A DNA stretch of 42,381 nt, from NCBI GenBank assembly GCA_007131285.1, contig SLQV01000076.1, forward strand, positions 1-42,381, in the 5' to 3' direction. The translations under genes and the position numbers were made by a program. Below, in pieces: positions 17,523 to 24,842 of the stretch; position 1 is the stretch's first letter; each line of letters begins with the position of its first letter. The stretch is from Myxococcales bacterium (lineage in GTDB: Bacteria > Myxococcota_A > Polyangia > Polyangiales > SLQV01). Below the pieces are notes generated by a model, which searched no databases, was not told the DNA's origin, and saw nothing but the letters and a program-made list of their open reading frames with translations.

Positions 17523-18716
17523 ATGGAAGTTCTCATCGCTCAAAAGCAGCTACTGCACGCACTAGCCCGAACGCATGGTGCAACCGACCGCAAGAGTTCG
17601 GTTCCCATGCTCTCGAGTGTCCTATTGCGTACACAAGATGACCACCTTGAGCTTTTGGCGACCGACCTCTTTTTGAGTGCAACAGCTACATGCTCCGCCG
17701 AAGTTAAGACCAATGGCGCGCTGGCGGTGGCCTCTAAAGCACTACTCGACCTCGTGAAAAATATGCCTGATGGGCCGCTCACCTTGAAAAGGGAGACCGA
17801 AAGCCAGCTGCTCATTCAGAGTGGAAAAGTGCGTTTTCGCGTACCTTTTGCGCTTCCAGAGGCCTTTCCAGAGTTGCCGCAGCGGCCGGAATCCTCGCCT
17901 TTAGTGTTTCAGCCCGCGGATCTGTTGCAGCTGATTGCCCGCACGCAATTTTCGATGCTGCACGACGAATCGCGACCGCATCTTTCTGGGGGGCTTTTCC
18001 AAGGCCAAGGTAAAACCCTGCGCATGGTCTCCACCGACGGGCATCGCCTGTCTAAAGCCGAAGTCGACGTGGAAGGCGGTGGCTTCGATTTTTCGATGTT
18101 CATCCCGCTGCGCGCCATCGGAGAAATCAAGCGAATCGCCGAGGACTTGAAGGTCTCCTCATCAGCAACCAAAGACCCTGCTTCAGCGGCGAAAAGCGAA
18201 GCTGCCCCAGGGGGGGGCGTTGCGAAGCCTAGCCACGAGAAAGCTGACTTGCTGGAGCTGGCCAAGGAGGGAAATCACCTTTTCGTCAGTCGTTCAGGGT
18301 TTTCGCTGGCGGTAAAACTCAGCGAAGATGCGTTTCCCCCTTACGATAGGGTGATCCCTAAGCAGGCTTCTAAAACCGTTTTGTGCGATCGGCAGAGTCT
18401 CCAGGATGCGCTTCGCCGCATTAACCTCGTGGCCAACGATAAAACGGGAGGTATTCGACTCGAACTCGAAGCTGGAAAACTCGCGCTAGTCAGTGAGAAT
18501 CCCGAGGTAGGAGAAGGTCGAGAAGAGCTCGATGCGGATTACGCTGGAGAGCCTCTGACCATTGGTTTTAACGCACGTTATCTGCTTGACGCCGTAGGCG
18601 TATTACTGACGGACCGCGTCGAGCTTGCGCTAAGCGGTGAGCTGGACCCCGGAATGGTGAGCGGAGAGAACGACAAGATGGGCTTCGTAGGCGTAGTCAT
18701 GCCGATGCGCATCTAA
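17523..18716 (+). CDS. dnaN: DNA polymerase III beta subunit (sliding clamp)
   Basis: The ring-shaped clamp that tethers the replicase to DNA, 397 residues. The start at 17523 gives MEVLIAQKQLLHAL, the expected N-terminus; the longer open frame upstream is not needed. Typical motifs are RKSSVPMLSSVLLRT, the FSMLHDESRPHLSGGLF region, STDGHRLSKAEV, and the C-terminal GFVGVVMPMRI that forms part of the protein-binding pocket. It is somewhat longer than the usual 365-375 residues because of a low-complexity insertion (about residues 211-242, rich in Ala, Ser, Lys and Gly) in the second domain. It is followed 33 bp later by recF and preceded by the putative origin. Confidence 0.97.
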   Translation: MEVLIAQKQLLHALARTHGATDRKSSVPMLSSVLLRTQDDHLELLATDLFLSATATCSAEVKTNGALAVASKALLDLVKNMPDGPLTLKRETESQLLIQSGKVRFRVPFALPEAFPELPQRPESSPLVFQPADLLQLIARTQFSMLHDESRPHLSGGLFQGQGKTLRMVSTDGHRLSKAEVDVEGGGFDFSMFIPLRAIGEIKRIAEDLKVSSSATKDPASAAKSEAAPGGGVAKPSHEKADLLELAKEGNHLFVSRSGFSLAVKLSEDAFPPYDRVIPKQASKTVLCDRQSLQDALRRINLVANDKTGGIRLELEAGKLALVSENPEVGEGREELDADYAGEPLTIGFNARYLLDAVGVLLTDRVELALSGELDPGMVSGENDKMGFVGVVMPMRI

Positions 18717-18749
18717 TGCTGATGATGAGCGCGTGCCGCCTCTAGCCCC

Positions 18750-19907
18750 ATGCTGAAGCCCGAGAGCGAGCGGTTTCTTTTGAATATCGGCGCACACCTG
18801 ACTGGAGAGCTTCAAGACGTTGAGCCTGTGCGCGTGCTTGGTGTGCACCTTAAGCATTTCCGCAATATCTCCTTGGGTACTTGGTTTCCTGGCGAAGCGT
18901 TTAACGTGCTTTCCGGTGCCAACGGCAGCGGTAAGACCAACTGGATCGAAGCGCTAGGGGTGATGTCAATGCGGCGGTCGTTCCGTGCCGCGCCGCGCGC
19001 TGACTGGATTCAAGCAGGAGCGCCGTTAGCTGAGCTAAGCTTTAAGCTAAAACTTAGGGAAGGCATCAAGCGCCTAGACCTACAGATCAGGGCTGCGGGC
19101 AAAATCGAATACGCCTTCGAAGGCGTGCGTTGGCATAAAGAAGCGAGCTTGCCCTACCTCTTTCCAGTGGAGGTCTTTCATCCCGGTGACGCAGCGCTTA
19201 TCGGGGATGCCGACAGCATTAGGCGCGACTTTCTCGACACGTTGCTTGTGTCCATCGACCCTTCCTTCAGCCGCATTCATCAGCGCTACCAAAAGACACT
19301 GGCATCACGCAACCGACTCTTCCGCTTAGGACGATATGAACGTGTCCTTCACCGACCCTACGAACGGCTCTTGGCGGAAAGTGCGAGTCTCATAATAGCT
19401 GCACGGGAAGGCTTGATTAGGAACTTGATTCCCACGGTACAGGCGGTGATTGCCGAACTTCACGCCGAGCCAGTCGAGGTACGCCTGTGTTACGTTCCCA
19501 CACTTCCCAAGGATAGCGAAGCGGCGCTTAAGACTTACGAGCAAAGCTTTAATGACGAAAAACGTCTAGGATTTACGCGAAAAGGGCCCCATGCGGACCG
19601 CTGCTATTTCGAACTGGCGGGACGAGGTGCTCGATATCAGGCCTCTGCTGGTCAGGCTCGGATGCTGGTCTTGGCTCTCAAGCTTGCCGCTTTTGCGCTG
19701 CGCGCGCGCGCCCACGGGCGTTTGCCCGTGTTACTTCTTGACGATGTCACCTCTGAACTCGACGAACGTAAACGCCAGCGTCTCTTCGAAGTACTAGCAC
19801 GGCTTGAGTGTCAGGTCTTCATTACCACCACGCATCCGAGTTACATTCAGGTAAGCGCTCAACGTGCGGACGTCCATGTCGCCCACGGAGTGTTGGCGCC
19901 GCTTTAG
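18750..19907 (+). CDS. recF: DNA replication/repair protein RecF
   Basis: An SMC-like ATPase that helps load RecA at gapped DNA. 385 residues: Walker A GANGSGKT (56-63), the ABC-like signature region ASAGQARMLVLALKLA, and Walker B LLLDDVTSELDERKRQRLF. The family N-terminal strand pattern VLGVHLKHFRNI is present; about 26 residues precede it, so a GTG at 18828 is an alternative start. It follows dnaN by 33 bp, the classical dnaN-recF order. gyrB does not follow; instead a gene-free stretch of 700 bp begins. Confidence 0.95.
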   Translation: MLKPESERFLLNIGAHLTGELQDVEPVRVLGVHLKHFRNISLGTWFPGEAFNVLSGANGSGKTNWIEALGVMSMRRSFRAAPRADWIQAGAPLAELSFKLKLREGIKRLDLQIRAAGKIEYAFEGVRWHKEASLPYLFPVEVFHPGDAALIGDADSIRRDFLDTLLVSIDPSFSRIHQRYQKTLASRNRLFRLGRYERVLHRPYERLLAESASLIIAAREGLIRNLIPTVQAVIAELHAEPVEVRLCYVPTLPKDSEAALKTYEQSFNDEKRLGFTRKGPHADRCYFELAGRGARYQASAGQARMLVLALKLAAFALRARAHGRLPVLLLDDVTSELDERKRQRLFEVLARLECQVFITTTHPSYIQVSAQRADVHVAHGVLAPL

Positions 19908-20109
19908 TCGTTAGCTTGTTGATAGATTGAAGAGCTAGCTCGAGCCTAGCTGGCTATCCAGGCGCGAAGGAGAGAGTGGGGGTTGGCAAGAGCGCGTCCC
20001 TTAGCGTCCGCGGCGCGTCTCCAATGGCCCCGCATTAGTTTGCAAAGGGCAGCGTCGTGCCGAATTCTTTGGCCCGCCGGAGAACCCGGTTTGCGCACCC
20101 GTCGGGACT

Positions 20110-20283
20110 GTAACTGTTCAGGGGGGCATTTTACACGCATGCCCCCGGGTTTACGGGAGTAAATCCCGCAAACCCTCCCCCACTGTACCTCGAAAGGGTG
20201 GCCTAAAGCCGGCAAGCGGGTCCCCAACGCCCACTTGCTTCTTTCCGCAGCGTTTTTGCTTTCTGGACCCCCTGAACGGTTAC
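20110..20283. mobile_element. Structured element A (174 bp) with inverted ends, upstream of crtI
   Basis: The left end GTAACTGTTCAGGGGGGC and the reverse complement of the right end, GTAACCGTTCAGGGGGTC, agree at 16 of 18 positions. Inside are a hairpin with 8-bp arms (20122-20129 with 20139-20146), a nested hairpin (20147-20175) and further short stems (GAAAG 20192-20196 with CTTTC 20241-20245; GCAAG 20212-20216 with CTTGC 20234-20238). The flanking 8-mers TCGGGACT and CAAGGACT share their last five bases, possibly a decayed target duplication. A second copy lies at 23759-23968 in the same orientation. It encodes no protein. A miniature transposable element is my favoured reading; a structured RNA is the alternative. 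The GTAA ends recall IS66-type termini, which is only a hint. Confidence 0.6.
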
Positions 20284-20608
20284 CAAGGACTTTTTCTTAA
20301 TGAATAACATCCAATGCTTGAGAGAAGCGGAAACTAGGATTGTAGGGTTTCAGCCTAAGGCCGAAGCGCATCAACCGAACCACGACTTGGCCCGTGAAAA
20401 CCTCCCCGATTGTACCTACGGACTTGAGGTGCGCGGTGGACATCCCGAGCGCTTGACTCTATCCATGGACAGATGACCTCTCGCGCTGGCCGCTGGGTTT
20501 AGGACGCCTCTGCCTAAACCAGCTATTCAGACGCGTGGCACACGTAAAGTGCTGTCACGCCGTGCTGGGGGCCGCGTTGCTCATCGACCGAGACGGAGAC
20601 GATAAACT
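20284..20608. other. Gene-free leader between element A and crtI
   Basis: About 325 bp that should hold the crtI promoter. I could not place -35/-10 boxes, a CarH-like operator or a cobalamin riboswitch core with confidence. GGAG occurs about 10 nt ahead of the crtI ATG. Confidence 0.45.
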
Positions 20609-22261
20609 ATGTTGCGTAGAACGCTTAAAGCCGGGGTTAACCGCTTAGTACGCTTTCCAAAGTCACGTTTGCTTGACCCCGACCGGGTTTCGCGATCACT
20701 TCCAGACGCGCGAGGCGCGAGGCCGAAAGCCATTGTGATCGGCTCGGGGTTCGGCGGCCTCGCTGCGGCCATTCGTTTGTCCGTGCGCGGCTACGACGTA
20801 GAAGTCCTTGAGCGACTGCCGACGATTGGCGGACGAGCCCGGGTTCACCGTATCGACGGCTACACCTTTGATGCGGGTCCAACGGTGATCACCGCCCCTA
20901 AACTACTCGAGGAACTCTGGGAACTTTGCGGAAAAAAACTCGAAGACCATATAGAATTGCGCGATATCACACCATTTTATCAGATTAGATTCGACGATGG
21001 TAACGTCTTTAATTACACCGGTGATCCGCAGAAAATGCGCGATGAAGTTCGTAGATTTTCTCCGAGAGATGTAGCAGGTTATGATGAATTTATCGCTCAA
21101 AGTGAACGAATATTTAAGGTTGGATTCGAGGCGCTTGCACACGTTCCATTCTCGAAAGCAACCGACATGCTGCGCATTGTACCGCCCATGATGCAGCTTG
21201 AAAGCTACCGAACGGTTTATGGCTTAGTCGCTAAGTTTATCAAAAACGAGAAGGTACGACAGGTGCTCTCTTTTCATCCCTTGCTCGTAGGTGGCAACCC
21301 CTTCGCAACTTCATCCATCTATACGCTTATTGCATACCTGGAACGTAAGTGGGGTGTACATTTCGCTATGGGAGGGACCGGAGCACTGGTGGAGGGTCTC
21401 GAAGCACTGCTTAAAGAGCGGTCGGTTTCCGTGCGCACTGAGGCTGAAGTTCAGGAGATAGAAATAGAGGCTGGTCACGTTACAGGGGTCCGACTCACAA
21501 CAGGTGAACGGCTACATGCTGATATCGTCATCTCAAACGGAGACTCTGCGTGGACATACCGCTACCTGATTCGACCCGAGCACCGAAAACACTGGAGCGA
21601 TCGCCGTATCGAACGATCACGTTTTTCGATGAGTCTCTTTGTCTGGTATTTTGGTACCTCCAAAGTCTACGAAAATGTCGAGCATCACACGATTCTTCTC
21701 GGTCCCCGCTACAAAGCACTGCTCGCTGATATTTTTGACCGAAAAATTTTAGCGGATGACTTCTCGCTCTATCTGCACCGGCCCACGAAGACTGACCCAT
21801 CCCTCGCGCCGGAGGGTTGCGACGCATTCTACGTGTTGTCACCCGTACCGCATCTTGACAGTGCGACAGACTGGTCCGTCATGACCGAGCGTTACCGCGA
21901 ACGAATTCAAAGTTACCTCGAAAATCATCTGATGCCCGGCCTTTCGGAACACCTAACGGTGTCCCAAACACTAACGCCGATTGGCTTTGAGCGGGACTAT
22001 CTCAGCTTTAAAGGTTCCGCTTTCAGTTTCGAGCCGGTTCTTCAACAAAGCGCCTACCTTAGACCCCACAACAAAAGCGAAGATATTGACGGTCTTTATT
22101 TTGTTGGTGCCGGTACGCACCCGGGCGCGGGGCTACCCGGTGTCCTCTCGTCCGCCCGTGTCCTTGATACCGTGGTTCCGGACCCGCAATCTGTCGCCAC
22201 AACGCAAGCGCGGACACACCTAGCATCAAGCAGCGTACACAACCGACCTAAAGACGCGTAA
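20609..22261 (+). CDS. crtI: Phytoene desaturase, CrtI type
   Basis: A 550-residue FAD-dependent desaturase/isomerase that converts phytoene towards lycopene at the membrane. After a 40-residue N-terminal extension comes the dinucleotide-binding motif VIGSGFGGLAAA (GSGFGG at 45-50), acidic E68, then IGGRARVHRIDGYTFDAGPTV, a strong CrtI-family signature. The C-terminal motif GLYFVGAGTHPGAGLPGVLSSA region (about 505-525) is the classical bacterial-type carotenoid dehydrogenase end. Related amino-oxidases such as CrtN or ketolases share these motifs, so desaturase is the best but not only call. GC is low in part of the gene (49 of 120 bases at 20941-21060 by hand count). It is convergent with the photolyase gene, 37 bp apart. 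Confidence 0.9.
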   Translation: MLRRTLKAGVNRLVRFPKSRLLDPDRVSRSLPDARGARPKAIVIGSGFGGLAAAIRLSVRGYDVEVLERLPTIGGRARVHRIDGYTFDAGPTVITAPKLLEELWELCGKKLEDHIELRDITPFYQIRFDDGNVFNYTGDPQKMRDEVRRFSPRDVAGYDEFIAQSERIFKVGFEALAHVPFSKATDMLRIVPPMMQLESYRTVYGLVAKFIKNEKVRQVLSFHPLLVGGNPFATSSIYTLIAYLERKWGVHFAMGGTGALVEGLEALLKERSVSVRTEAEVQEIEIEAGHVTGVRLTTGERLHADIVISNGDSAWTYRYLIRPEHRKHWSDRRIERSRFSMSLFVWYFGTSKVYENVEHHTILLGPRYKALLADIFDRKILADDFSLYLHRPTKTDPSLAPEGCDAFYVLSPVPHLDSATDWSVMTERYRERIQSYLENHLMPGLSEHLTVSQTLTPIGFERDYLSFKGSAFSFEPVLQQSAYLRPHNKSEDIDGLYFVGAGTHPGAGLPGVLSSARVLDTVVPDPQSVATTQARTHLASSSVHNRPKDA

Positions 22262-22271
22262 CATCGACACA

Positions 22272-22293
22272 ATCGCGTCTATTTTCGCGCGAT
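22272..22293. terminator. Weak hairpin between convergent crtI and phr
   Basis: ATCGCG (22272-22277) pairs with CGCGAT (22288-22293) around a 10-nt T-rich loop in the 37-bp gap between two convergent stops. It lacks a T tail, so termination is only plausible from position. Confidence 0.3.
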
Positions 22294-22298
22294 AACTA

Positions 22299-23738
22299 CT
22301 ACTTGATGGCTTTGAAGGTAGCGATGGCACGGAGGCGAGCTTTGGCATGGTTAACTATGGGGCGTGGGTAAGTCGTGACGCTGAGGTGTGCGCCGCGTAC
22401 ATGAGGGTCATGCAACGTCTTGTCATCTAGATGCGCAAGTTCAGGCAGCCATTGGCGAATAAACTTACCCTTTGGATCGTAAGTCTCGCTCTGGGTCGTG
22501 GGGTTGAAAATACGGAAGTAGGGTTGAGCATCGGTGCCCGTGCTTGCGCTCCACTGCCAGCCGCCATTGTTAGCCGCGAGGTCGCCATCGATGAGATGTT
22601 TCATGAAAAATTGCTCACCACGTCGCCAGTCGATGAGCAGATCTTTTGTGAGAAACATAGCAACGATCATACGTAATCTATTGTGCATGAATCCAGTGCT
22701 ATTAAACGCACGCATGGCTGAATCTACAATCGGAAATCCCGTTTTTCCCTCGCACCAGGCGATGAAGTCACTCTCGCTAGTTCTCCACTCAATAGCCTCC
22801 GTTGCAAGTTTGAATGGCCGACCACGAGATAGTCGGGGGTAGTCGCAGAGTAAATGCGTATAGAATTCACGCCAGCAGAGTTCAGAGATCCAAGTAGAGA
22901 TCCCTTCGGTCGTGAACGGCCTGCCATTACTCGCCCTGCTAGCCGCTTCTAAACACTGTCGTGGTGACAGGACGCCAGCGGCGAGATAGGGAGACAAGCC
23001 AGAGGTTCCTGCATGACTCGGCACGTTCCTGCCATCAACATACGCAGGCGCTGCCGTTCTAATGAATCGCTGCAAACGCGCGTGAGCTGCAGCTTCACCC
23101 GCAGGATAGAGTGTATACGCAGACTCAAGAGGTACGTGACTTGCGAAACCAATTACGGCATCGGGTAGAGCATCGCTAGCGATACCCAAATTGGGTTGGG
23201 CAACGGGCTCAGGAAGAACGCGGTCGAGCGTGTGCGCGACGAGTTTCTCCCAGGCACAACGGAAAGGGGTGAAGACGCCGTAGGGCGTTCCGGCCCCTGT
23301 TCGCAGTGATCCGGGTGGGAGAATGACACGGTCGTGATAGGCACAGACTTTTATACCTGCCTCAAGGCAATGCGCCCGCACAGCGCGGTCACGAGCAACT
23401 TCATTGACCTCATACTCGCGATGAAAGTGCAGCGTGTCGCATTCAAGCCGACGCGCTAGCGCTACAATCGCTTCGGGTAGCGCTGGCGCACTCGTCGTAT
23501 CGATAAGTTTAAGCGGAACACCCAAGGTTTCGAGTCGATGCTTGAGTGCTGCGAGATTGCGCAGCCAAAAGTCGATCTTAACGCCAGCCTCATGGTGCTG
23601 CTTCCAGAACGCGGCATCTACCACAAACAGTCCGATGACACCTCGGGAGGACTGCGACATTGCGGCAGCGAGTGCACTGTGATCCGAGGCGCGTAAGTCT
23701 CGCCTAAACCACACAAGAGACCGCCCAAAATCCGCCAT
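22299..23738 (-). CDS. phrB: Deoxyribodipyrimidine photolyase (class I CPD photolyase)
   Basis: A 479-residue light-driven DNA repair enzyme that splits cyclobutane pyrimidine dimers with FADH. The N-terminal antenna domain starts SLVWFRRDLRASDHSAL; the FAD domain has LCWREFYTHLL, TGFPIVDSAMRAFNSTGFMHNRLRMIVAMFLTKDLLIDWR, and NNGGWQWSASTGTDAQPYFRIFNP, all typical of E. coli PhrB-like enzymes. The Trp chain needed for flavin reduction appears present. It starts only 20 bp from structured element B, so element B occupies its promoter or leader region. Together with crtI it forms a light-protection pair. Confidence 0.95.
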   Translation of the reverse strand: MADFGRSLVWFRRDLRASDHSALAAAMSQSSRGVIGLFVVDAAFWKQHHEAGVKIDFWLRNLAALKHRLETLGVPLKLIDTTSAPALPEAIVALARRLECDTLHFHREYEVNEVARDRAVRAHCLEAGIKVCAYHDRVILPPGSLRTGAGTPYGVFTPFRCAWEKLVAHTLDRVLPEPVAQPNLGIASDALPDAVIGFASHVPLESAYTLYPAGEAAAHARLQRFIRTAAPAYVDGRNVPSHAGTSGLSPYLAAGVLSPRQCLEAASRASNGRPFTTEGISTWISELCWREFYTHLLCDYPRLSRGRPFKLATEAIEWRTSESDFIAWCEGKTGFPIVDSAMRAFNSTGFMHNRLRMIVAMFLTKDLLIDWRRGEQFFMKHLIDGDLAANNGGWQWSASTGTDAQPYFRIFNPTTQSETYDPKGKFIRQWLPELAHLDDKTLHDPHVRGAHLSVTTYPRPIVNHAKARLRAIATFKAIK

Positions 23739-23758
23739 ACACCCCCGCTTAAGTACCA

Positions 23759-23968
23759 GTCACTGTTCAGGGGGTTTTTATCCTTAAAAACCCCTTATTT
23801 ATTCGAGAGAATAACCCACAAAAACTCTAACCGAAAAAACGAAAGCATGTAGCGAAAGTAGGTAACGCACTTGGTGCCTAAGCCTAAGCACCTCAGCCGC
23901 GTGAAGCCCCAGTATTCAGCTACGCTTTCGTGAAGAGTTTTCGCTCTCTAGACCCCCTGAACGCTTTC
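23759..23968. mobile_element. Structured element B (210 bp), second copy, upstream of phr
   Basis: The left end ACTGTTCAGGGGG and the right end GACCCCCTGAACG match element A, in the same orientation. Inside: hairpin GGGGTTTTT/AAAAACCCC (23771-23779 with 23786-23794), hairpin TTATTC-GAGA-GAATAA (23799-23814), and a long-range stem ACGAAAGC-(AT)-GTAGC (23839-23853) with GCTACGCTTTCGT (23919-23931) enclosing GGTGC/GCACC (23873-23877 with 23888-23892). The shared inner motif GGTG(G)CCTAA(A)GCC occurs in both copies. Stem positions correspond to those of element A while sequences differ, which suggests selection on folding. No target duplication is visible here. Confidence 0.6.
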
Positions 23969-24368
23969 ATGGACGAGACGTAAGCCCAACGTCTTGAACG
24001 GAGCAACATCGTGCGTGAGGCACTTGACTTGGATTCGATCGTGCGCACGTACTTGTCCCAAATCACGTTATCTGCCGTGTACTTTTGCTCAACCTAGTCC
24101 GTGAGTATAGAGTCTAGCGCAAAAACGAGCCAACCCAACGAGGGTCCAGGCACCGAGAGACGTATCCATTCATCTCACGGGTGAGCAGGTAAGCCAGATC
24201 CAAGGGTCAAGTTTGGGGCTGAGGAGAGTTCAAGCAGAAGCGCATCACCGCTGCGAACTTAAAAACGCGACGGAAATTAGGCAAGGCCGGGCGGCCAGCC
24301 CAGTCCAACATTTCGAATCTTCATGGGTACTCGTTTGTCAGCGGCAATGCATGGAGTTTGACGGGGCG
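23969..24368. other. Gene-free stretch between element B and the small secreted protein gene
   Basis: About 400 bp lying downstream of the FeS-photolyase operon. I see no RNA gene, terminator or conserved motif. Open frames on the opposite strand look like shadows. Confidence 0.45.
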
Positions 24369-24842
24369 CTAATTGCTGTTCGAGCCGCTGCGGCTACCGC
24401 GATCCCCTGCGGGACGTGTACCACCCTCGCTGAAGGAGGACATATCGCCGTCGCTGTCACCCATATAAACACCACGACCGTCCTCCGCGCCTATGGTCAT
24501 ACTTCCGGAATTACCGCTACCGGAGACGCCCATGCGATGCTGATCTCCATCCGCACGGTCTTGATAGCCCCAGCCGCTACCAGATTCACTGGCGGTAGCC
24601 GAATAGGATTGCTCGTAAGGTGTTGGGCCACCTTTAGGGTAGCGAATCGGCTTCATTCGCGTCTTTTCTTCCTCGGTGAGTGTCATATCGCGGCGTGCGT
24701 ACTCGATCGACCTCCACGTATCCTCGTCGCGACTTCGGCAATGCGTAAGGGTCTCCAGCGCAAAAAACGCAGCAAAACACAGCACAAAGGATGTTCGAAG
24801 TGCTACCACAGTCACAAAGTAAGCATTGCAAGCTTCATGCAC
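24369..24842 (-). CDS. Small exported Ser/Gly-rich protein with PKGGxxPYEQxY motif
   Basis: A 157-residue frame that starts (GTG, 24842) inside the last codons of the FeS-photolyase gene, overlapping by 8 nt, hence probably cotranslated. Residues about 12-35 are a hydrophobic export signal ending in a Cys (LTHC, a poor lipobox). A charged segment follows, then the motif PKGGPTPYEQSY (69-80), and a tail rich in Ser, Gly and Asp (TASESGSGWG onward) that looks disordered. The same 12-residue motif is in the lipoprotein gene at the other end of this operon. I know no family for it. A later GTG start within the hydrophobic segment is possible. Confidence 0.6.
   Translation of the reverse strand: MHEACNAYFVTVVALRTSFVLCFAAFFALETLTHCRSRDEDTWRSIEYARRDMTLTEEEKTRMKPIRYPKGGPTPYEQSYSATASESGSGWGYQDRADGDQHRMGVSGSGNSGSMTIGAEDGRGVYMGDSDGDMSSFSEGGTRPAGDRGSRSGSNSN

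Noticed and set aside
19933-19951. recF terminator (AGCTAG...CTAGCT)
   Set aside because: Six-bp AT-poor stem with no T tail; position is suggestive but evidence is insufficient.
19946-20227. Minus-strand frame of 93 codons between recF and crtI
   Set aside because: It overlaps structured element A, has Pro/Arg-rich random-looking sequence and no start signal.
20284-20608. Cobalamin riboswitch or CarH operator upstream of crtI
   Set aside because: No recognisable B12-box (GCCACTG) or CarH-type repeat could be found; light control remains likely on biological grounds only.
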